A stretch of 64,000 bases of DNA. It comes from Symbiodinium natans (Eukaryota > Sar > Dinophyceae > Suessiales > Symbiodiniaceae). The position numbers were made by a program, and so were the translations under genes. Shown here piece by piece: positions 1-9,930 of the stretch (positions are counted from its first letter, which is position 1; each line of letters begins with the position of its first letter). Location of the stretch: assembly GCA_905221605.1 (NCBI GenBank), contig CAJNDS010002702.1, forward strand, positions 172,501 through 236,500, in the 5' to 3' direction. The notes below the pieces were generated by a model. The model had not been told where the DNA came from, did not search any database, and saw only the letters and a list, made by a program, of their open reading frames with translations.

Positions 1-256
1 CATCGCTGTAGCAGCCGGCTTGCAAATCCATGACTCCCACGTGCATCGCAGGTCAAATATCCACCAACGCGCCATGGTGACTGGTCCGCACAAAGCATTT
101 TCCTTAAAGGCCCTAAATCCTAGAAGTCCTAAGTTCTCATCACAACTCAAAAGCCACCATGCTCCCTGACCGAGCTCGGCATGTTGCGTTGTGCTTGATG
201 TGAGTTGCTTACAGCGCAGCTTAAGGGTAAGAGTTGCAGCTAGCTCAGACAAGCAT

Positions 257-468
257 CCCTAAACCCTAAACCCTAAACCCTAAACCCTAAACCCTAAACC
301 CTAAACCCTAAACCCTAAACCCTAGACCCTAAACCCTAAACCCTAGACCCTAAACCCTAAACCCTAAACCCTAAACCCTAAACCCTGAACCCTGAACCCT
401 AAACCCTAAACCCTAAACCCTAAACCCTGAACCCTGAACCCTGAACCCTGAACCCTAACCCTAAAGCC
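257..468. repeat. Interstitial telomere-motif array (CCCTAAA)n
   Basis: About 30 units of CCCTAAA. Variant units CCCTAGA and CCCTGAA cluster in the middle and at the right end. Non-repetitive sequence lies on both sides, so this is an internal array and not the chromosome end. Confidence 0.95.
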
Positions 469-582
469 TAGATGATGAGGTGAGTTTGGTGCTGGGTCGG
501 GGCCTCGATGGGACTCTGTGCTTAAACCATGACACGCCCTGAGCCCCCTAGTCCTCGCTGTTCCCCCCAAAGGCCGTGCCCC

Positions 583-627
583 ACCGGTACCTTGGGGAAC
601 ATGACGATCTTCTGCAACGATGGCGCT
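583..627 (+). CDS. Exon candidate, Cys/Asp-Gly motif
   Basis: A short open segment reads GNMTIFCNDGA and stops at GTAAGA, a good 5' splice site. A similar peptide, GLVVFCDDGN, is read at 4430-4458 and is also followed by GTAAG; another, GNITIRCFDG, lies near 24.8 kb. The family is not recognised. The acceptor is not clear, so the left edge is approximate. The evidence is the recurrence of the motif and the donor site only. Confidence 0.3.
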
Positions 628-854
628 GTAAGAGCCTCAGAGCATTCAAGTCGATTTAGGGATTTTGGGCCCAGGGGGGGGGGCACTGCTGTGCTGGCTG
701 CTAGCAGTTTGAATCAAGACGTACGGGGACTTTAGGTTAGAGGTGCCCTAACAAGTCAGTTCCCCTTCCCAGGCGACGCACGTCCTGGGAAGTTGCGGCA
801 CAAATTGTCCGGCAGGCGCAGGGCTTAAGGATGCGGCCCAAACTTCCTGGTGTG

Positions 855-1049
855 CTTGGAGGTTCATGGTACTTCTTAACCAAACAGCAGCTTATTAACC
901 CAATAATAAGGGTTTAGGGTTTAGGATCTAGGGTTTAGGGTAACTGTACTTATAACCCAATGATATCCACATTAGGGCACTTAAGGGGGTTATAAGTGGG
1001 CTATACGAACAGTTCTCATTGGTTAATGAGTACCATGAACCTCCAAGTG
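855..1049. mobile_element. Foldback element family B, copy 1, with nested telomere-motif tract
   Basis: The left arm (GGAGGTTCATGGTACTT, then TTATTAACC) pairs with the right arm (GGTTAATGAGTACCATGAA, then CCTCC). The element has no ORF. A (TTTAGGG)n tract at about 910-941 interrupts the left arm after CCCAATAATAA, and the arm resumes with TAACTGTAC. Copy 2 at 31936-32081 lacks this tract. It is probably a non-autonomous inverted-repeat element. Confidence 0.75.
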
Positions 1050-1183
1050 GAGCCTTCTGGAAGGTGCTTTGAGGTCTGGCTCTGCCACCATCTACTACTC
1101 AAGCATGGAGCACGAGGCGCCACCTTCGAAAGCTTCTGGAACATAGGATCGGGCCCTTACTTGAAGGTTCACGAGTAGTTCGA

Positions 1184-1272
1184 AGTAGGGTTCATGAGCA
1201 CCCAAATTCGGGATAGTTACCCTCACCTATAGCCGCGCCCCGGGTAGAACTACCCATGAACCTCCAAGTAGG
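1184..1272. mobile_element. Short foldback related to family B
   Basis: GGTTCATGAGCACCC on the left is answered by CTACCCATGAACCTCCAAG on the right, with GGGATAGTTACCC in between. The ends match family B but the core differs, so it is probably a deleted or sister family. A similar degenerate copy lies at 42850-42968. Confidence 0.5.
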
Positions 1273-1299
1273 CATGGACGCTGCACAGCTCGAAGGCCC

Positions 1300-2190
1300 T
1301 TAACCCGGAACATGCCCGCTTCATGTAACTACATGCGACATGCTACCTCGTTTCATGCTACTACATGCGCGAGTCGCGCTAACAGGGCTTATGCTAGCGG
1401 CATTTCCTGCTTCGCGGGAGTAGCTTCATGCTGCTTGCAGATTCATGCTTCTGTTTTTGGCACTTCGTGCTACTCACTTCGGCGCTTCTCGCTAGCCACT
1501 TTGGCAGCCATTTTCTTGCGCGACTCGCCCAAACTCAAATTTGCAGATTCGCATTGCTTTTATGGCCCGGTGGTTCAATCAATCACTTTTTCCGATTCAC
1601 GCCGCGCACTTTGGTTATCTTTGGTAGACTCGCTGCCGTTTTCTGTGCGATTCATACAACTCCGTTTGCAGATTCTCAAGCCCGCAGCAAACGGGTTTAG
1701 CATCCAAAAACATCCTCTCCTATAGCTTGTGGGAGAGGTCAAGGGCTTCGGAGGGGAGGGGGGGGCGGGGGTGATTACGCGCATTGCTGCACACAAGCTG
1801 AGTCCAGAAGCAGGAGCACCCACTGTATTTACAAAAAACACCCCACCGCCTCAACCTGTACGAACCCTGGCAGCTTAGCATCCCTCCTCCCCTCACCACA
1901 GCGCTATCAGTGATTTGGTGTTCTGGTGCACGAGCCCGTCCGGGTGGGACGAAACTGCGTTTCCTGGGTGCACCAATATGCGAGAGCTGGCTGCGCAAAT
2001 CCGCGTTTTGTGGTTGCGTGAGACTCCTGACTGCTGGTGTTGCTGCACGATTTCGCATTTTGGAAAGCACGTCGGTCCGTTTACGGAGTTGCACGAATCC
2101 GCGCTTTTCAGAGTTTCAGGAACCTACGGTCCTCCTTGCATGAATGTCCCGTGCTACCTCTGAACCCCTTGGACCTGTCAACCCAAAGTC
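1300..2190. other. No gene recognised; degenerate short-repeat DNA
   Basis: Two stretches contain diverged short repeats built on TTCATGCTAC / GCACTTCGTGCTAC (1310-1530) and on GCACGAATCCGCG-like words (1920-2110). Several overlapping reading frames stay open, but none has a recognisable protein pattern or convincing splice sites. Confidence 0.4.
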
Positions 2191-2875
2191 CTAGAGTTTA
2201 GGGTTTAGGGTTTAGGGTTTAGGGCTGAGCCGCAGCTCTGCAAAGTCCGAGGCTCGAACGAGCATGGGATGCCCATTGGGGTGGGCTCGGATCTCATTCT
2301 GAGGCTGCCTTCAAGTCTTCTTTGAGGACATTGAATTCTTGTTTGGGGAGTTTAGGGAGTCTAAGGAACTTGAATTACGTAAGTTTCTGCAGTTCGGGTT
2401 GTATGATTCAGAAAAATTTAAACCCAAAACCCTAACTCCCATAAACCCTAAACCCTAAACCATACTAGATGATGCGGCATCCTTCCGTTTACGTGTCTTT
2501 CGCCGTGGAAAAGCGCTCGGGCATCTGGACATACCCAGGTCGGAACCGTCGAGCTCGAGTGCGGTGGCCTCAATCACGAGCTTGCTTCTGTAGCTACAAG
2601 AATGTAAACATTCAACAATGTAGTAGTACAGTACAATAGTATCAGAATACAATAATACGATATTGCAAAAATGCAATGATGAAATAATGCAACAAGCAGC
2701 ACAACATGCCACGAATACAGTAGCAGAATAACACAGCAGTAGAACAATGCAACAAGATCGTAGCACAAGTAGAGGATCTTCGATTAGGCGGCCCATGAGT
2801 CGTTGATGAGGCATCAATGGGTACACGTCTGTTCGCGGCGGGCGATGCCAGAGGTGGGCCCCTGAGGGTTCTCTT

Positions 2876-2973
2876 TAGGGTTTAGGGTTTGGGGGTTTGG
2901 GGTTTAGGGTTTGGGGTTTACGGTTTGGGGTTTAGGGTTTAGGGTTTGAGGTTTAGGGTTTGGGGTTTAGGGT
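2876..2973. repeat. TTTAGGG / TTTGGGG mixed array
   Basis: About 13 heptamers alternate between TTTAGGG and TTTGGGG. A smaller TTTAGGG tract lies at 2196-2224 and a CCCTAAA tract at 3356-3390. Confidence 0.9.
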
Positions 2974-3873
2974 TCCGGGTTTCCACAGCGGGAGCGTTGA
3001 CACGAAATGCTTCTCGAGTTCTGGGCGTGTGGTTTAATTCCCTTACCATGCGGTGAGGGGGTTGTTTGACACTAGGGCCCTTGCAAATACCTATTCGAAC
3101 CACGTATCGTTGGGATCCCGCAAAAAGGAGTCCTAGTTTGTTTGGCAAAAACAGGCCTTCCACTTGTTGGCGGCACCTGGTTCTGGGAGATATCCCAGAG
3201 TACGGCCACTCTCAAGATCGTTCTTGGCAGGTAGGGTAAGTCTGTAAATCGGCCCACGAGGCATTGCGACGAAGGCCTGATCAATACCACTGCCGGGGGC
3301 TTAAGACTGGGATAGCTTCAGCGCGATGCCACTGAACAGTTTTGATGTCAATCCCCCTAAACCCTAAACCCTAAACCCTAAACCCTAAACTGTTGCTGTT
3401 TGGGACACAGGTTGCAATCGGAACAGCGCCAACGATCTCTGGGTTCGTGGTGCACGACGAGCCTGCCTGGCATGTCCTGCCATACCTCAGTCATTTCGGC
3501 CTGCAGATCCTCACCGGCACCCTGCAGATCCCTTTAGTTAAGGGTTTAGGTTTTAGGGTTAGGGTTCAGGGCTCAGGGTTTAGGGTTTAGGGCTTAGGGG
3601 CTTAGGGAATTCGGGACGTTCCGACCCCAAGTGACCTGGATGGCAGTCTGGACCACGGCAGAGGGCTCCCCGCCAGCTGCCAAAGCCCCGATGACATGCT
3701 CACCGGGCGTGGGCGGCTCAGAGTAGATGAGGTGCCAGTTCATTTTGTTGTCACGAAAGCTAGCTCTTTAGGAGCTTGCGGGAGTTCTTGTTTACCAGTT
3801 TGTTCTTGGGTCAAACAGCACTCAGGGGCCTTAATCTCCGATATATCGGAGGTTTAAGCTGTTTAAGCTGCCA

Positions 3874-3995
3874 CACCCCCCCCCCCCCCCCCCTGGGGGT
3901 GACCACACAAGAAATCCTTGGAGGCTGGCGGACCCAAGGGGGGGGGGGGGGGGGCCATGTTCCCGATAAGGCGGGGGGGGGGGTCCCCCCCCCCA
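3874..3995. repeat. Clustered poly-C / poly-G runs
   Basis: A run of about 19 C is followed within 100 bp by runs of about 16 G, 11 G and 13 C. Such runs are error-prone in sequencing, so the lengths are uncertain. Opposed C and G runs can also pair as a hairpin. Confidence 0.8.
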
Positions 3996-4084
3996 TCTTA
4001 GGTCAGCATTGTTACTTATCATTTCAGGGCTTGTCTACATGACTGAGCAGCGCGGTCTTCACACCTGCGCCCTAGCTTTCGTTC

Positions 4085-4400
4085 GCCCTGCTCTCAAGTT
4101 GTTTTTTTCATTCTCTTGTGATTCTTTTCCTCCTATATTTTATTCTGATGATTATTATCAATATTAGAATTCGTACCATTATAATGTTATCAGTACAATC
4201 TTATATGTATGTATTCTGGAATTGATTAATGTATCACTACATTGCTTCTGAACCATTACATTATTCTTACATTATTGTATTAGTATATCAGTAATTTTTT
4301 ATAATCAGTAGATTTCTTTAGTTTTTTATAATCAGTAGATTTCTTTAATTTAAGAGTACTAGTATATGATTGTATCATTGTATGAATGTATTACTATGTT
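4085..4400. other. AT-rich non-coding stretch
   Basis: The sequence is rich in TATTA, ATTGTAT and TCAGTAGATTTCTTTA words. The last occurs twice in tandem around 4300-4350. No coding pattern is seen. It probably lies within an intron, just upstream of the exon candidate at 4430. Confidence 0.6.
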
Positions 4401-4429
4401 GTGCCCCGGTCGTACACAGAGCAGCCAAG

Positions 4430-4458
4430 GTCTCGTGGTTTTCTGTGACGACGGCAAC
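4430..4458 (+). CDS. Exon candidate, FCDDG motif
   Basis: An acceptor-like CAGCCAAG precedes a segment reading GLVVFCDDGN, followed by the donor GTAAGC. It resembles the exon candidate at 583-627, which suggests repeated exons of one gene. The family is unrecognised. Confidence 0.3.
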
Positions 4459-5021
4459 GTAAGCGCCGACTACAACCTAGGCCTCAATCCATGTCTAGGT
4501 TGACACCAAGTATCGGAACAGTGCACACATCTATCCACTAGAGCTATGTTTAATGGAACATGATTCTTGGTCCAGGCCGCTGCTACCGTCATTGTGAAGC
4601 CGGGCAGATTGGCACAGGAGTACGTGCTGTGAGGCAAGATGCCGAAGTTCGCGAGTTGAACGCATGCATGGTTCTTCATCTGGTGCTGCAGTCATGGCAT
4701 CATTCCGCACATGACCAACGTGACTCTGGAGTGCTACGAGCTTACAGCCGTTGCTTGAACACCAACAGCCTGATGGATTGCCCCCTTCCGTGCAGCTCGG
4801 ACCCAAAATGCAAAAGGCAATCCTGGCTTCACCGGCAACTTCTATGTTTGGGGCCCCAGAAGCTTTTGGCGCTGCATCCTCAGAAGCACTGAGCACTGCG
4901 ACGGGCATGCTGCGTTAGGTCGGATGCGTTGATGGGATCGTGATTCTCTACGAGGGCTTCTGCTGTCCCAGTCTCAGTCGCCAAAGTCGACTTGTGGTGC
5001 ATTGAGTCAATGGTTTAAGGA

Positions 5022-5090
5022 TGTCTACTCCCTACCCCCTACCTCCTACCCCCTACCTCCTACCCCCTACCCACCCCTACCCCCTAGGGT
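5022..5090. repeat. CCCCTACCTCCTA repeat
   Basis: Tandem C-rich units of CCCCTACCTCCTAC are followed by TTTAGGG. This may be a strongly diverged CCCTAAA-type tract. Confidence 0.7.
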
Positions 5091-5230
5091 TTAGGGTTGA
5101 GTCGAGTGAGAAGGAAGAGGAGAGGCCCAAGCTTCAGTAGAACGCCGCCAGACATGAACTGCATTGCGGGCACCATCACCTCGAACACCATCACGCTCCC
5201 GTCTCGGGCTGAGCTTTGCTATGCTTAGCT

Positions 5231-5313
5231 TGTTTTGTTTTGTTTTGTTTTGTTTTGTTTTGTTTGGTTTTGTTTTGTTTTGTTTGGTTTTGTTTGGTTT
5301 TGTTTGTTGTTTT
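5231..5313. repeat. (TGTTT)n pentanucleotide microsatellite
   Basis: About 16 units of TGTTT with occasional TGGTT variants. It yields long low-complexity frames on both strands that should not be read as genes. Confidence 0.95.
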
Positions 5314-5369
5314 GTTGATCTGGTGTTTAGACTAAGTATCGGGGCAACTATATCTAGTAGCAAGTAGTT

Positions 5370-6140
5370 GCGATGTTTCAGCGCGTTTCGGCGAGCATGT
5401 GCAGAGTCTGGCCTAGCATTCTATATCCATCGATTCGCGCTGTGGGCATTTTTTTTTGTGGTCTCGTAGGCACGAGCCTCTACTGCATGATGAAAACACT
5501 ACGGTGGAGTTCCGCACTCAGCAGCGTTGGCAGCACAGTGCCCATCAGTGCCCACTTGCAGTCATGTTCATGAGTATGTGGCGTGAAGGTGCCCGCCGTC
5601 GACTCACACCGGGAACATCACTGTCGCGGCACCCTCAGAGGGTACAGTGAACGATCGCATGGCGAGGGCTGAGAGTCGATTCGTGGGAGCTGGCGGATAC
5701 CCTAAGCCCCTGAAAAACTTTGGGGTTTAGGATTTGGGGCGTAGGGTTCAGGTGTGCATAGTCAGTACCGACATCTCCAATCCGAGGAGAGAGAGTTTCA
5801 GGTGAAGCTTAGAAGCTTAGCTCCCAGGTTTGAGAACAGGCTCAGCATCTCCCGTGTCTCAGTTCACGGAGGATACCTCGCGTAGTTCCTGCTAGAAGCT
5901 GAGGTGTGTGTAGACGGACAAGCTACAATGGTCGAGGGCTTTTGCGGCCAGAACTGTCTTGGACTCGGCGCCACACCGACATGAGAGGAGTCAGTGTGTG
6001 GAGAGTAGGCCTCAACTTGACAGATAGCCAAGGTACTTCTGGCTTCATCATCTCCAACGGTTCCGGTCTCAACGGCCTCTCCCGCCGACAGGAGCCCCAA
6101 GAGTCTTTTAACGATGGAAGGTGGTGATGAGGAGGATGAT
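5370..6140. other. No gene recognised
   Basis: Several short frames are open here but lack a family match, consistent splice sites or biased composition. A short segment near 6030-6080 (GFIISNGSGLNG) could be a small exon, but this is not supported further. Confidence 0.3.
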
Positions 6141-6150
6141 GATGACGAAT

Positions 6151-6308
6151 GCCTAAACCCTAAACCCCAAACCCTAAACCCTAGACTCTAAACCCCAAAC
6201 CCCAAACCCTAGACCCTAGAGTCTAAACCCCAAACCCCAAACCCCAAACCCCAAACCCCAAACCCCAAACCCCAAACCCTAAACCCTGAACCCTAAACCC
6301 TAAACCCT
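6151..6308. repeat. CCCTAAA / CCCCAAA array
   Basis: About 20 heptamers. The central part is nearly pure CCCCAAA, which suggests local expansion of one variant unit. Confidence 0.95.
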
Positions 6309-7064
6309 GGAGCGGCCCAAGGTGCACGGGTCAACTACCCAGGCATCCAGCACGGCATCGAGCATAATGTCAGTCAGGGCCCTTCAGGCTTTTCGGGTTT
6401 AGGGTTTAGGGTTTAGGGTGTGGGCTTGACGTTATAGTGTTACACGGTCATGAGTTTTTTCTTGTTGTGTTTTTTGTTTATTGTTTGTACCTTCGTACTG
6501 AAATCTTTTCTACTGTCACACACCAAAACCTACAATTTCGCTATCATTCTGTTGTGATGGTTTCGCTTTGGAAGGTTTGGAGCTTCGGGTCTCACACGGC
6601 TCAGGGTTTCTTTGAGGGTTTACGGCTTAGAGCTTCAGAGGGGTTGGGGTTCGGGGCTTCGGAAATTTTAGGGTTGAGGGTTTAGGGTCTGGGGCTCAGG
6701 GCTTGGGGTGCTTCTTATTGCCGTGCCCGTGGTGTTGCGCTCGTCGTTTCGGGTTTAGGCTGCAGGGGGTAAGGGTACGCTTGGCCTGTAAGATCAGTCC
6801 GGGGGTGGTTCTAAAGCAGAACTCCCTAACTTTTTGGGATCTTTGAAACAACTGTAAGGACTTCGATGTCTACTATGTATATGATTATATGATAAAGGCA
6901 CCTTATTAACTTAATTTTGAACCATCGACAATCCCCCCCAGGTTGTCCTGCTCCTTGGGGCTCGGAGATCACGTTCCGCTGTTTTGCCGCCCTGGCGTGT
7001 GGATTGCTGGCGGGGGAGGGTTTCGAGAGCTTGGTTCGGTTCCCAGAGCCCAATGCCTCTCAAT

Positions 7065-7166
7065 TAATCAATTAAGGACCTTTGTTTTTATAGAGATTTA
7101 ATGATTTAAGGTATATAGTATATCCCTTAATTAAGGGGTATTGTGCTCTTTGGATAGTTTACAAAC
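7065..7166. mobile_element. Foldback element family E, copy 1
   Basis: It ends in CCCTTAATTAAGGGGTATTG and GCTCTTTGGATAGTTT. A second copy at 37377-37470 keeps both arms (CTACCCAGAGAGCCC versus GGGCTCTTTGGGTA). The left arm of this copy is degraded. Confidence 0.5.
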
Positions 7167-7626
7167 GATTCGCGGCCTGCCAGGATGGCAGTGTTCGTAA
7201 CAGCGGCAGGCACCTTGGCAGCAAGATGCTGCCGCAGGCCCCGTAGAACTAAGGCTTGGCGCCGGCCTGTGTCGTGGGAAGATGGGGGGTCTTGGTTTAG
7301 TGTTGGTTGCGCCTTTCAATCAATCCAGCCAAGGTGTGGGCGACAATGCGTGGGAGGGTCAGTGGTCGCAGCCCCATCTGTAGGGTTACAGCTGCTCCTT
7401 GAAGGGTTCCTGCATGAGGAAGTATCACCAAGGTCCATAAGGTCGGCTGGAAGGCAATGCGCCTCCTTATGTGATCCATAATAATCTATACCTTCGTGCC
7501 GCAGTTGGCTCACCCTAAAGTGTCTTTAGGTGTGCGTGCCGGGGGTCACAAGTGCCCAGACGGCCAGTCTTTAATGCGTTGTTGAGCGCCGTCTTAGGGG
7601 TAGATCCCCTAGGATCTCGTGCTCCA

Positions 7627-8652
7627 ATGGCGCCGCAAGAGCTCTTTCTGGGAGTACCGCTCGAAAGCAAAAACGCAATCCTGGAGACCGGGTACACTGC
7701 CCGGCGTGGTGTAATCCGCACATCCAAGACCCCGCAGGAAGCAGTAAGAGCTTTTGAGAGATGCCACTCCCGTGTTCCAGTGGCTTTGAGCTTGGAACCT
7801 CCAGCTGATGTCAGCTTGAGTGAGACCGCTGATGGCGTGTACATCCACTGTGCCCATCTTCCCGCAGAGGCCTTACATGATGCGACAGCAGCAGGGGACG
7901 TGGAGGATTCATCAGAGATGCAGATTGGTGATGCCTTCTGGGCGGTGGAGCAATCCCTGGCGGAAGAGATTCTTCGTTCTGGGTTCCAGACTCGGCATCG
8001 ACGCAGCATCCCAGTTGCGTTGTCGCCCCACGAGGCCGAAGGTAGCTTCAAGCAAAGGCGTGGTTTGGAGGCCCCCTGCGCAGTCCTCCGAGTCCAGGCC
8101 GACTTAGCCAGAGCTCGAGGCTTCCACATCTTCTCCTACAGCAAGGGCCTGAGCATGCACGGGCCCAGACAGCTGAACCCTTTTAAGATTACAGCCAGTT
8201 TTCTGGAGAGGGCCCCTGCCCCTCGGGCTCCGCAGGCTGAGGATGCAGAGGAGGTTCCACTCCAAGGGGAGTGTGAGGACGGCTTCGAGCCGGCGAGTGA
8301 TTCTGGGGAAGAAGAAGGTGGCCACGTGGGGGACGCGGAGTTCCCTCGCATGAAGCAAGGGGCAACGATGTGGGTCCACTTGTGCGCAGGACGTGGGTCG
8401 GATCAGAGGAGGTGGGTTCAAGGCCGCATCGTGCAAGGAGGAGAGAAGCGCCAGGAAGTGCGGGTCCAGGTCAAGAAAGGGAACCTGGGCATCCCGGAAA
8501 ACATCTCGCTTGACGACGGGAGGGTTCTGGACTTTCATCATCCAGATGTTTGCCAGTTCCCGGAGATGCAGGTGGTGCAGGACGCAGAAGTGCAGGCCTT
8601 GCATGGCGCTTTGCGAGGCCTGAGGGTCTGCATACGTTGTCAGTGCACCTAA
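7627..8652 (+). CDS. Protein with two Tpt1/ADP-ribosyltransferase-like segments
   Basis: The uninterrupted frame gives 341 residues from the first ATG (MAPQELFLGVPLESKNAILE). The frame is open upstream to about 7530, where TCTTTAG could be an acceptor, so this may instead be a terminal exon. Residues 5-90 follow the layout of the RNA 2'-phosphotransferase (Tpt1/KptA) and ART fold: a hydrophobic strand with SKNAILETGY, then PVALSL, then GVYIHCAHLPAEAL, which resembles the 'G-V-W-L-T...P' strand of Tpt1. Residues 100-190 look like a second copy (EEILRSGF...). The rest has an acidic linker and a C-terminal segment with WVHLCAGRG and VQVKKGN that could be a small beta-barrel. The domain call rests on pattern only. 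Catalytic His/Arg residues of Tpt1 are not clearly kept, so enzyme activity is doubtful. No telomere-motif tract interrupts it, unlike most genes here. Confidence 0.7.
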   Translation: MAPQELFLGVPLESKNAILETGYTARRGVIRTSKTPQEAVRAFERCHSRVPVALSLEPPADVSLSETADGVYIHCAHLPAEALHDATAAGDVEDSSEMQIGDAFWAVEQSLAEEILRSGFQTRHRRSIPVALSPHEAEGSFKQRRGLEAPCAVLRVQADLARARGFHIFSYSKGLSMHGPRQLNPFKITASFLERAPAPRAPQAEDAEEVPLQGECEDGFEPASDSGEEEGGHVGDAEFPRMKQGATMWVHLCAGRGSDQRRWVQGRIVQGGEKRQEVRVQVKKGNLGIPENISLDDGRVLDFHHPDVCQFPEMQVVQDAEVQALHGALRGLRVCIRCQCT

Positions 8653-8877
8653 GCGACCCTAGACTTGACTGCACTAGCCCGCGAAGTGTGTAAGAACTTT
8701 GCCAGAACCGCAAGGTGGAGCTTTCACCCGCGAGCTCAAGAACGTCTTCGGGAAGTTCCAGTCCCCAGAAACATTCAAGGTGGGATCCACTATACTTCAG
8801 AGCCTTACCGAAATTTGAGTTCTGACATCCCAGACCCTGAACCATGAACTGGTCATGAACATCCTCGAGAACTGGCC
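8653..8877. other. Spacer between two genes
   Basis: It lies between the stop at 8652 and the proposed start at 8878. It contains three close copies of CATGAAC in short inverted arrangement (8843-8882). No promoter element can be identified. Confidence 0.3.
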
Positions 8878-9569
8878 ATGAACCAAGACTTGAGTCTCAG
8901 GAAGTGTTTTGTCGTTCCCGATGGGCAGCTGCCAGTGAACGGGCAAGCCGACTTCTTCAAGCGCCTCGAGGCCGGCCGAGACCTTCCTTGCATGTGTGCA
9001 GCCCCCCCTGGGAGGCCTCATGTCGTAGAAACCTTGCAAGTGAGTATCTCCGCAGCGGGCGAGCCCCCACAATCAGATAGATGTGTCAGCTTCGCTGCCT
9101 CCTGGTCCTTGCGAGTTTTAGCCCTGCCGAGCTCTGCTAGCAGGCATCTTTGAAAGCTCCACTGCCCCCTGAAGCCCCTGCAGAATGTGATGAAGAAGTC
9201 AGGCGGCCTTCCGTGGCAACTCGGAAGAGGGAAGTCGTTCGCTGCTTCGCAGTCTTTGAGTGCCAAGCAGACCCCCCTTGTCCCGCTGGCGACTCCCATC
9301 TCGTGGTCAAGAGCCTGGATGGTGGCTCTGATCCACGCCTCGGAGACTATCATATGTGGGATGCGTGCAATGGCAAAGACGTGTTCAAGAAGTATGGCGC
9401 AGACATGTACCTGTACATGGCACATGGCAAGGACCTCAAGATAGGCGCGTTGCTGTTCGATATCAAGGACTACACTCACTGCGACGCGCCTGTTCTCCAG
9501 GCACGAGGTGTGGAGCTCTACCTTTACCACGAGTCTTGGGTCTGGTTGGCAGGCTGGTTGTTCGAGTAG
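8878..9569 (+). CDS. Two-exon gene with a 'NGK..FKK...MYLYM' beta-repeat-like segment
   Basis: Exon 1 is 8878-9039 and ends at the strong donor GTGAGT. Exon 2 is 9144-9569 after CTAGCAG. The phases agree, giving VVETLQ joined to ASLKAPLPPEAP and about 195 residues up to TAG. Exon 1 includes CFVVPDGQLPVNGQADFFK. Exon 2 includes GDYHMWDACNGKDVFKKYG followed by ADMYLYM and then a short IGALLFDI strand. This NGK-x-VF-K-K...YLYM pattern resembles a small beta-rich module that I recall from many uncharacterised dinoflagellate proteins, with no assigned function. The start ATG at 8878 is the first usable one but is not proven. The 104-bp intron has no telomere-motif tract. Confidence 0.6.
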
Positions 9570-9635
9570 CCCTAAACCCTAAACCCTAAAACAGTAATTG
9601 CCAAAAAAAGAAGCAAGAAGCGCTGTACTCAAACC

Positions 9636-9715
9636 ATCATAAGGAGTGGGACTCGAACCCATATCCTCATGGGCAAGGGCGCTGGATTTTGGCGCCGGAA
9701 GTTTGAGCCTCAGCC
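9636..9715 (-). pseudogene. tRNA-Leu-like remnant
   Basis: On the minus strand GGGTTCGAGTCCC is a good T-loop/B-box, preceded by a possible anticodon arm with the perfect stem GGCGC/GCGCC. GGCTGAG looks like the start of an A-box, but about 6 extra bases separate it from GGCGCC, and no 7-bp acceptor stem can be made. It is therefore a broken tRNA-Leu copy or the head of a tRNA-derived short element, and not a working gene. Confidence 0.35.
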
Positions 9716-9930
9716 GTCCGTGAGAAATCAAGGCCTAGAAGTGCACGAGCCTGGCACTTGTGCTGGCATTGCTTCACTTCTGCTATTCATGCTGCGATTT
9801 TTTTTTTGTGGCGGTTATGGCTGCTGCTGCCAGCGCTACTGCTATGTGCGGGCTTGTCTTTCTTGGAACATGTGTGAAAGGCGTGAAACAAGGGGCTGGC
9901 GGGTCTTTACGCAGAGAGTGAAGTCTTGGA

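Noticed and set aside
257-468. A true chromosome end (telomere) at the window start
   Set aside because: Unique sequence lies on both sides, and dozens of similar tracts in both orientations occur throughout the window.
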